A stretch of 8,014 nucleotides of DNA from Ktedonobacterales bacterium. Its GTDB lineage: Bacteria; Chloroflexota; Ktedonobacteria; Ktedonobacterales; JACDGC01. The translations under genes were made by a program, and so were the position numbers. The DNA is taken from contig JACDGC010000144.1 of assembly GCA_013815535.1 (NCBI GenBank), forward strand, positions 1 to 8,014, given 5' to 3'. The stretch's first letter is position 1. The number at the start of each line of letters is the position of its first letter. The notes under the pieces are model-generated. The model made no database searches, was not told where the DNA came from, and worked only from the letters and a program-made list of their open reading frames with translations. Of the stretch, positions 1 through 4,833 are shown piece after piece.

Positions 1-612
1 GACGTACTCTATACCCTTTCTGTAAAAGAGTTTTTGCAGCGCTTGCAATGGAACGTTATGCCGAAACCAGGCAGATTGAAAGGCGAGAATGTTTGCTGGT
101 TGCTCTGGCAGATTCACATTAATCGGATACCACGTTGAATTGGTCTCGACATTCCATTTTCGGCGCACCCGATACCACAGCCGCTCAAGTTCTCGCGTGG
201 AGAAGTAGCGTCGATATGGCAGGGGGTCAACGCTGTGTGCCGCATCACATGTGAACTGTCGGATATATGTGCAAAATTGCTCACGCTCTTCGTGGGTACT
301 GTCGGTTTCCATATTTTGCTCAAATAATGGCCCATGTGCACTCTGCACCACCTCAATCAAATGCTGACGGAGATCGTCTAGGGTAGCGAAATCATCAGGA
401 TAAGCGCGTTCTAGGTCGATCTGGATCTCATGAAAGAGTTGTTGGAAATCGGGAGAAACATCGGTGGATGCTGATGGTGGTAGGGGCGGCCCATTTATGA
501 AAGACATCCCTTGCGTCGCATATTGATATACCAACTGTGCTGCCGAATACCCAAAAGAGCGCTTGATACAATAGTGACGCGCCGCAGTATGCAGCCACAC
601 TTTTGGCTCCAT
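1..612 (-). CDS. Unrecognised hypothetical protein, N-terminal 204 residues (partial at left edge)
   Basis: Reading the minus strand from an ATG at 612-610, the frame stays open for 204 codons to the first base of the window, so the C-terminus lies outside. A GGGAGAG Shine-Dalgarno-like run about 5 bases upstream of the ATG supports this start. The protein begins MEPKVWLHTAARHYCIKR, is soluble-looking, and has no signal peptide or membrane segment. It has a Pro/Ser-rich stretch near residues 43-55, then a charged, probably helical part. Around residues 145-184 an aromatic/basic section contains LPYRRYFSTRELERLWYRVR and a nearby KW and TWYP. I do not recognise the family and assign no function. 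It is divergent from rpsO. Its base composition is lower in G+C than its neighbours: positions 1-60 have 25 G/C, against 41 in 2461-2520 within pnp. This could mean a different origin or weaker selection. The reading frame is well supported; the role is unknown. Confidence 0.72.
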   Translation of the reverse strand, partial: MEPKVWLHTAARHYCIKRSFGYSAAQLVYQYATQGMSFINGPPLPPSASTDVSPDFQQLFHEIQIDLERAYPDDFATLDDLRQHLIEVVQSAHGPLFEQNMETDSTHEEREQFCTYIRQFTCDAAHSVDPLPYRRYFSTRELERLWYRVRRKWNVETNSTWYPINVNLPEQPANILAFQSAWFRHNVPLQALQKLFYRKGIEYV

Positions 613-661
613 ATCATCTCTCCCGCAATTACATATTATGTAGGCTAATGCCCATTAGAGG

Positions 662-762
662 ATTGGCGAACTATCTTGATAGATGATGAAGCGCTACAGT
701 TGTACACACAATGATAGCACAAACGCCTTATTTGGAACCAACCTCGCGTTGTGTTCGCCAAT
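662..762. repeat. 10-bp perfect inverted repeat in the divergent intergenic region
   Basis: ATTGGCGAAC at 662-671 is the exact reverse complement of GTTCGCCAAT at 753-762, with 81 bases between the arms. The pair lies between the start of the minus-strand gene (612) and the rpsO promoter (about 804-832). The arms could be two half-sites or two operators for one regulator of the divergent genes, or a chance match. Outside the ten bases the match stops on both sides. Confidence 0.4.
671..682. promoter_or_regulatory. Small dyad CTATC-TT-GATAG, possible operator
   Basis: CTATCTTGATAG has two 5-base arms around a 2-base centre and directly abuts the left arm of the 10-bp inverted repeat. It lies about 60-70 bases upstream of the minus-strand gene, where an operator or upstream promoter element could sit. 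No regulator is encoded nearby, so this is a structural observation only. Confidence 0.25.
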
Positions 763-803
763 GTGCATTCATGTGCGATTTATGCAGCTCAAGCTAGGAC
801 CAT

Positions 804-832
804 TTGCGCTGCCACCAGTCAGGTGATATACT
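804..832 (+). promoter_or_regulatory. Probable sigma-70-type promoter for rpsO-pnp
   Basis: TATACT at 827-832 matches the -10 consensus in five of six positions and is preceded by TG-A, an extended -10 element (824-826). A weak -35, TTGCGC, sits at 804-809 with an exact 17-base spacer. Transcription would start near 839-841, giving a 5' leader of about 40 bases before the rpsO ATG. The extended -10 would compensate for the poor -35. The call rests on motif match and position only. Confidence 0.55.
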
Positions 833-864
833 ATACCAGTCAAATCGAACGAGATAAAAGAAAC

Positions 865-886
865 CGTGGAGGCCACGTGGCATGCC
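865..886 (+). promoter_or_regulatory. rpsO ribosome binding site inside overlapping palindromes
   Basis: The Shine-Dalgarno GGAGG (868-872) is 9 bases before the rpsO ATG. It lies largely inside a potential hairpin, CGTGG (865-869), loop AGG, CCACG (873-877). The second arm also belongs to a perfect palindrome, GCCACGTGGC (872-881). The ATG sits in a further palindrome, GGCATGCC (879-886). The alternatives overlap, so they could exchange. S15 is known to repress its own translation through its mRNA leader in several bacteria, using unrelated structures, so a regulatory role is plausible but unproven. Confidence 0.45.
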
Positions 887-1151
887 ATTGATGCCAGAAG
901 TTAAGACTGAAATCGTCACCACCATTCAGCGCCATAAGACCGACACCGGCTCCTCAGAGGTGCAGGTGGCGTTGTTGACCCAGCGCATCCGCGACCTGAC
1001 GGAGCACCTGCGCGAGCACAAGCATGATACACAGTGCCGCCGTGGCTTGGTGATCTTGGTGGGTCGCCGCCGCCGTTTGTTGGCCTATCTCAACAAGCAT
1101 AATGTCGAGCGCTATCGGTCGCTCATCGCGGAACTTGGCCTGCGCCACTGA
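882..1151 (+). CDS. rpsO: Small ribosomal subunit protein S15 (uS15)
   Basis: S15 is a primary 16S rRNA-binding protein of the 30S subunit. It binds the three-way junction of the central domain early in assembly and later helps form bridge B4 with the 50S subunit. The 89-residue product has the normal length and the whole family pattern: DTGSSEVQVALLTQRI near residues 21-36, EHLREHKHD, RRGLVILVGRRRRLLAYL, and the end VERYRSLIAELGLRH. The ATG at 882 is preceded by GGAGG at the usual distance. In E. coli numbering (Met removed), T21, G22, H41, H45 and D48 are kept, but the usual HHS of KDHHSRRG is TQC here, so S51 becomes Cys. The gene is first of the rpsO-pnp pair, a very widespread bacterial order, and follows an extended -10 promoter. 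Identification is essentially certain. Confidence 0.98.
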   Translation: MPLMPEVKTEIVTTIQRHKTDTGSSEVQVALLTQRIRDLTEHLREHKHDTQCRRGLVILVGRRRRLLAYLNKHNVERYRSLIAELGLRH

Positions 1152-1349
1152 TGCGGGCGTCTCCGCGTCTTACCAGATCTCTCGCAGCCCCATCCTTGTG
1201 ATGCGGGCTATCTGGCTATGGTTTTCCTCGCCCTGCCTCTGAGTGCTACGTGCCGCATCTGCCCGACTGTGTCAAGGATGCCCGAATCGTACCCCTCCCC
1301 CGATATGTGGCAATGGCAAGAAGAATGACAGCCTGGTCTTCACTCAAGC

Positions 1350-1367
1350 CCAGCGCATGCGCGCTGG
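1350..1367 (+). promoter_or_regulatory. pnp leader hairpin 1
   Basis: CCAGCGC (1350-1356) and GCGCTGG (1361-1367) form a perfect 7-bp GC-rich stem with the 4-base loop ATGC. It ends 43 bases before the pnp GTG. No T-run follows, so it does not look like a terminator. Confidence 0.5.
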
Positions 1368-1370
1368 AAG

Positions 1371-1395
1371 GGCGGCGCACCCAAGCGTGGCCGCC
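1371..1395 (+). promoter_or_regulatory. pnp leader hairpin 2
   Basis: GGCGGC (1371-1376) pairs with GCCGCC (1390-1395). After a single bulged G at 1377, CAC (1378-1380) pairs with GTG (1387-1389) around a 6-base loop. It begins three bases after hairpin 1 and ends 6 bases before the GAGG Shine-Dalgarno at 1402-1405, a position where it could affect ribosome access or RNase cleavage. Confidence 0.5.
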
Positions 1396-1410
1396 GGAAA
1401 TGAGGTTTTT

Positions 1411-3831
1411 GTGCCTGAAGGACGAACCATTCACCGCGTCGAAGCGGTCATCAACGGACGCACCTTTTCCATCGAGACAGGGCGCGTTGCCGAGCAAGCC
1501 AGTGGCGCGGTCCTCGTGCGCTATGGCGACACCATGATCCTGGGAACCGCCGTTGGGTCCACTGCCCCTCGCGAGGGCATCGACTTCTTCCCACTGACGG
1601 TCGACTATGAAGAGCGCATGTATGCGGTCGGCAAGATCCCTGGTGGCTTCATCAAACGTGAGGGCCGCCCTAGTGAGCATTCCATCTTGGCCTCGCGCCT
1701 GACGGATCGCCCGTTGCGCCCGCTTTTCCCCAAGGGCTATCGCAACGATGTGCAAATCGCCATCACCGTGCTGGCGGCGGATCAAGAAAATGACTTCGAT
1801 GTCATCGGCATCACCGCTGCCTCTGCGGCCCTCTCCATCTCCGAGATCCCCTTTCAGGGTCCGGTGGGTGCGGTGCGCGTGGGCTACATCAACGAGCAAC
1901 TGGTCATCAACCCCACCGAAACCGATTTGAAGGGCAGCCGCCTGGATCTGGTGATCGCCGGCACGCGCGATGCCATCATGATGGTCGAGGGGGGCGCGCT
2001 CGAGTTGCCCGAAGATGTCATCGCTGAGGCGCTGCGCATCGGCCACGAGGCCATCGGGCAGATCATCGATCTGCAAGAGCAGTTGGTCAAACTCGCGGGC
2101 AAGCCCAAAATCGCCTTCGTGCCCCCTGAAACGGACAAGGTGCTGGCCAAGGCCGTCGCTGACCTCGTGCGCCCACGCTTGGCCGGGGCGGTCAATAACC
2201 CCACCAAGCAGCAACGCGATGAATACATCGAAAAAGCCCGGCAAGACACATTGGCAACCTTCGCCGAGCAGTACCCTGACCGTGGTAAAGAAGTCAACGG
2301 CCTTTTCGAGAAGGAACTGAAAGCCTTTGTGCGTGGTGAGATTCTGGACCAGGGTGTGCGCCCCGATGGCCGCAAACTGACCGAGATTCGCCCCATCTCG
2401 TGCGAGGTTGGCTTGCTGCCACGCATCCACGGCTCGGGCCTCTTCACCCGTGGGCAGACCCAGGTGCTCAGCATCGTCACGCTCGGCTCGCCGGGCGACG
2501 AGCAGACCATCGATGGCCTGGGGGCCGAGACCAGTCGGCGCTTCATGCACCACTACAACTTTCCGCCGTTCAGCACGGGCGAGGCACGCCCGGCGCGTTC
2601 ACCCGGTCGCCGCGAGATCGGCCATGGGGCGCTGGCTCAGCGCGCCCTCAGCGCCATCATCCCCGGCCAGGATGAGTTCCCCTACACCATCCGCATCGTC
2701 TCGGAGATCCTTTCCAGCAACGGCTCCAGTTCCATGGGGTCTGTCTGCGGCTCTACCCTGGCGCTGATGGACGCGGGCGTGCCCATTCGCGCCCCTGTCT
2801 CGGGGGTGGCGATGGGCCTGATCACCCGCGACGGGGAATCCGCCAGCGACTACGCCATCCTCACCGACATTCAGGGGATGGAAGACGCGCTGGGCGACAT
2901 GGACTTCAAGGTCGCGGGCACGGCGGATGGCATCACCGCCCTTCAGATGGACATCAAAGTCAAGGGCATCACGATGGAGATCATCAAGAAAGCCCTGGCG
3001 CAGGCCAACGCTGGCCGCATGTTCATCATGGATAAGATGCTCGAAGTCATTGCCGAGCCCCGTCTCGACCTGGCCCCCGCCGCGCCGCGCATCCAGACGG
3101 TGAAGATCAACACCGAAAAGATCGGCGCCGTCATCGGCCCAGGTGGCAAGATGATCCGCAAGATTCAGGAAGAGTCGGGCGCGAAAATCGACATCGAGGA
3201 AGATGGCACGGTGCATATTGCCGCCAACAACGGCGAGGGCATGCAACGCGCGGTCGATGCCGTGCGCGCCCTCACCGAAGAGGTGGAGGTTGGCAAGATC
3301 TACACCGGCATCGTCCGCCGCATCGTGGATTTCGGCGCATTCGTCGAGATCTTGCCGGGCAAGGAAGGGCTGGTGCGCACCTCGCAACTGGCCGACTTCC
3401 ATGTGAATCGGCCTGAAGATGTGGTGCAACTGGGCGACGAAATCACCGTCATGGCCATCGAGGTCGACCCGCAAGGGCGCGTCAACCTCTCGCGTCGCTC
3501 AGCCCTCAGCGGTGAGATGCCCAGTGCCGCCGAGCTTGAGGCGGATCGCCCGCCGCCGCGTGGCGGTCCCCGGGGCGGCGGTGGTGGTCGTGGTGGCCCG
3601 CCCCCACGCGGGGGCGGCTTCGGTGCCCCCCAGCGTGGCAGCTTTGGCAATGGCGGCGGTGGTCAACAAAGCGGCGGACAAGGCGGCCAGGGTGGCAGCT
3701 TCGGCCCCGCTGGCCCGCGCCGCAACGCCCCGCCCAGTGGGGGCATGGGTGGCCAAGGTCAGCAACGCGGCCCCCAACGCGGCGGCTTCAACCGCAGCAA
3801 CGATAACAATGGTGGCGGCAGTCGCTGGTAA
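1411..3831 (+). CDS. pnp: Polyribonucleotide nucleotidyltransferase (PNPase) with Gly/Arg-rich tail
   Basis: PNPase degrades RNA 3'-to-5' by phosphorolysis, releasing nucleoside diphosphates, as a trimeric ring in the cytoplasm. Counted from GTG 1411 the protein has 806 residues. The first RNase PH domain has the block FFPLTVDYEERMYAVGK...GGFIKREGRPSE, followed by a helical linker. The second, catalytic RNase PH domain has SSNGSSSMGSVCG (435-447, phosphate binding) and EDALGDMDFK (491-500). D492, D498 and K500 align with E. coli D486, D492 and K494. A KH domain has IGPGGK (575-580) and an S1 domain spans about 628-697. The last 110 or so residues are a disordered Gly/Arg/Gln-rich tail ending SRW. 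The frame is open back to a GTG at 1243, but those 56 codons do not resemble PNPase. GTG 1411 has GAGG five bases upstream and starts just before the conserved N-terminus. Core identification is certain; the start is probable. Confidence 0.97.
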   Translation: MPEGRTIHRVEAVINGRTFSIETGRVAEQASGAVLVRYGDTMILGTAVGSTAPREGIDFFPLTVDYEERMYAVGKIPGGFIKREGRPSEHSILASRLTDRPLRPLFPKGYRNDVQIAITVLAADQENDFDVIGITAASAALSISEIPFQGPVGAVRVGYINEQLVINPTETDLKGSRLDLVIAGTRDAIMMVEGGALELPEDVIAEALRIGHEAIGQIIDLQEQLVKLAGKPKIAFVPPETDKVLAKAVADLVRPRLAGAVNNPTKQQRDEYIEKARQDTLATFAEQYPDRGKEVNGLFEKELKAFVRGEILDQGVRPDGRKLTEIRPISCEVGLLPRIHGSGLFTRGQTQVLSIVTLGSPGDEQTIDGLGAETSRRFMHHYNFPPFSTGEARPARSPGRREIGHGALAQRALSAIIPGQDEFPYTIRIVSEILSSNGSSSMGSVCGSTLALMDAGVPIRAPVSGVAMGLITRDGESASDYAILTDIQGMEDALGDMDFKVAGTADGITALQMDIKVKGITMEIIKKALAQANAGRMFIMDKMLEVIAEPRLDLAPAAPRIQTVKINTEKIGAVIGPGGKMIRKIQEESGAKIDIEEDGTVHIAANNGEGMQRAVDAVRALTEEVEVGKIYTGIVRRIVDFGAFVEILPGKEGLVRTSQLADFHVNRPEDVVQLGDEITVMAIEVDPQGRVNLSRRSALSGEMPSAAELEADRPPPRGGPRGGGGGRGGPPPRGGGFGAPQRGSFGNGGGGQQSGGQGGQGGSFGPAGPRRNAPPSGGMGGQGQQRGPQRGGFNRSNDNNGGGSRW

Positions 3832-3850
3832 GCGACGCTACACCATATCT

Positions 3851-3886
3851 GAAATCCCTCCTCTCTCTGAGAGGAGGGATTTCTTT
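3851..3886 (+). terminator. Intrinsic terminator after pnp
   Basis: GAAATCCCTCCTCTC (3851-3865) and GAGAGGAGGGATTTC (3869-3883) form a perfect 15-bp stem with a 3-base TCT loop, followed by TTT and reached 19 bases after the pnp stop. The T-rich 3' side (ATTTCTTTAT) fits Rho-independent termination of the rpsO-pnp transcript. Confidence 0.9.
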
Positions 3887-4104
3887 ATCCTGATCAGCAA
3901 CCTGCCCGCAACCATCACGCACGGAAAACACCGACAGCGTTGCCATTCCTGCCAGGAGTGAGCCAGATCACATTTTCGTAGAATATGTCCTGCCAAGATC
4001 AGCCATGCGTGTAATGGATACTTATTCTGATGAGACCAGGACTACAGATGACGATGGTCCATTTGTCTCACATATTCTCTTCGTGAAAGCAGGTATCTCT
4101 TCGC
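3887..4104 (+). other. Non-coding spacer upstream of the secreted-protein gene
   Basis: No convincing gene is seen here. The promoter of the next gene should lie in this stretch, but I find no hexamer pair with proper spacing; TAGAAT at 3979-3984 is the best -10-like site and lacks a -35. An imperfect hairpin is possible at 4031-4070: TGAGAC (4031-4036) pairs with GTCTCA (4065-4070), and GGAC (4039-4042) with GTCC (4057-4060). It would lie in the leader, about 34 bases before the start codon. Confidence 0.3.
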
Positions 4105-4620
4105 ATGAACATGAAACGCTCACTCAAAATCGCTGCCTTTGGTTTGCTGGCTGGTGTGCTTCTCTTGGGTGGTGTCCTCTTCAGCGGTGCACGCAGCGCA
4201 TTCGCAGGTTCGACGGGAACGATTCCCGCGTATCAAATGATCCACTTGCGTGCCGCTGGCACCGTCCCGGTTGGCGAGCCTGGCGTGGTTGCCCAACAAC
4301 CTTTCGCAGCGAATCCAGGTGGCGTCCAATTGAACGCCATGGTGTATGTGCCAGCGAGCATGCAAAACACCGGGACGCTGACCTGTGCTCTGAGTTTTGA
4401 TGCAACCGACAGCAAGTCGCTGCTTGAGGTGCGCACGGTTACATTAGACAAGACTGGCAACGAACTCGTCTTATCGACCAATCAAGGATACACGGCAACA
4501 GGGAGTTTCATCGCCTATGTCCAGTGTTCCACGACACGTCACACGCCCCTAGACATCCAGGTAGCACTCGACCTCACGGTTGTCACAAGCGCCGCCCCCT
4601 TTAAATCGGGAACGAATTAA
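4105..4620 (+). CDS. Small secreted protein of unknown function
   Basis: The 171-residue product starts MNMKRSLK. It has a hydrophobic core at about residues 9-27 and the signal peptidase I site ARSAFA|GS, with cleavage predicted after residue 34. The mature part of about 137 residues is rich in Thr, Val, Ala and Gly with alternating hydrophobic residues, suggesting a beta-sandwich-like fold. Its only two cysteines, C94 and C141, could form a disulfide outside the membrane. There is no lipobox, sortase motif, C-terminal anchor or catalytic motif that I recognise, so I assign no function. The ATG at 4105 has only a weak AGG (4091-4093) upstream; ATG 4111 (M3) is an equally possible start. It stands alone, after the pnp terminator and convergent with the minus-strand group. 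The signal peptide and clean frame make a real gene likely. Confidence 0.8.
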   Translation: MNMKRSLKIAAFGLLAGVLLLGGVLFSGARSAFAGSTGTIPAYQMIHLRAAGTVPVGEPGVVAQQPFAANPGGVQLNAMVYVPASMQNTGTLTCALSFDATDSKSLLEVRTVTLDKTGNELVLSTNQGYTATGSFIAYVQCSTTRHTPLDIQVALDLTVVTSAAPFKSGTN

Positions 4621-4786
4621 ATTCCTCGGGGCGCTCGCACCCTCGGAAAAGGTGATTCCGTCCCCCTTACACGCGGTGCGCTCAGCCAATTGGTGGAGGA
4701 GCGCACCGCGTGGCAGCATAGGTACTTTCCCACTTCGTGCTACCATAGCCACCGCGTTGACGATCTCTACAAACACCGGGACGCTG
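4365..4786 (+). repeat. 16-bp exact direct repeat (4365-4380 and 4771-4786)
   Basis: AAACACCGGGACGCTG occurs at 4365-4380 inside the secreted-protein gene and again at 4771-4786 in the downstream intergenic region, 406 bases apart in the same orientation. Both copies can be read as N-T-G-T-L in the plus direction. Flanking bases match poorly, so it may be the last trace of a duplication or a coincidence. Confidence 0.4.
4670..4712. terminator. Perfect 14-bp stem hairpin between convergent genes, possible bidirectional terminator
   Basis: CACGCGGTGCGCTC (4670-4683) is the exact reverse complement of GAGCGCACCGCGTG (4699-4712), with a 15-base loop that contains the palindrome CCAATTGG (4686-4693). 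It sits 49 bases after the stop of the secreted-protein gene and about 120 bases beyond the stop of the minus-strand lipoprotein gene. Location suits a terminator for both, but neither strand has a T-run after the stem, so it is not a standard intrinsic terminator. It could instead be an RNA 3'-end stabiliser or a dispersed repeat unit. The structure is certain; the role is not. Confidence 0.5.
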
Positions 4787-4833
4787 GCAGGGATTGCTAC
4801 AACCGCACGAAGGCGATGGAACGACCTATTCCG

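Larger units (their letters stand above)
1152..1410 (+). other. rpsO-pnp intercistronic spacer / pnp leader
   Basis: These 259 bases separate the rpsO stop from the preferred pnp start. I see no coding region and no T-run terminator, so read-through from rpsO into pnp is likely. A 10-base direct repeat, TGATGCGGGC, occurs at 1149-1158 (overlapping the rpsO stop) and at 1199-1208. CCGCATC at 1253-1259 can pair with GATGCGG from either copy, giving two mutually exclusive long-range stems. Two compact hairpins follow at 1350-1367 and 1371-1395. In E. coli this same spacer holds the RNase III-cleaved hairpin through which PNPase limits its own expression; whether that happens here is inference. 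Confidence 0.5.

Noticed and set aside
1246..2553. 435-codon open frame on the minus strand opposite pnp
   Set aside because: It lies wholly antisense to a clearly conserved pnp, its product has no recognisable domain, and long antisense frames are expected in GC-rich coding DNA.
2599..3474. 291-codon minus-strand frame opposite the second half of pnp
   Set aside because: Same reason: it mirrors the catalytic, KH and S1 coding region, which is unquestionably the real gene, and its Asp/His-rich composition is typical of an antisense shadow.
3502..3831. Possible tandem DNA repeat in the glycine-rich 3' end of pnp
   Set aside because: The GGC/GGT-rich codons reflect the low-complexity protein sequence; there is no fixed repeat unit or array.
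3947..3995. 8-bp direct repeat TCCTGCCA at 3947-3954 and 3988-3995
   Set aside because: Too short and not symmetric with any promoter; matches of this length are common by chance.
4005..4400. 131-codon plus-strand frame overlapping the secreted-protein gene
   Set aside because: It covers the signal peptide region in another frame, has no ribosome binding site, and its product is Arg/Trp/Cys-rich noise.
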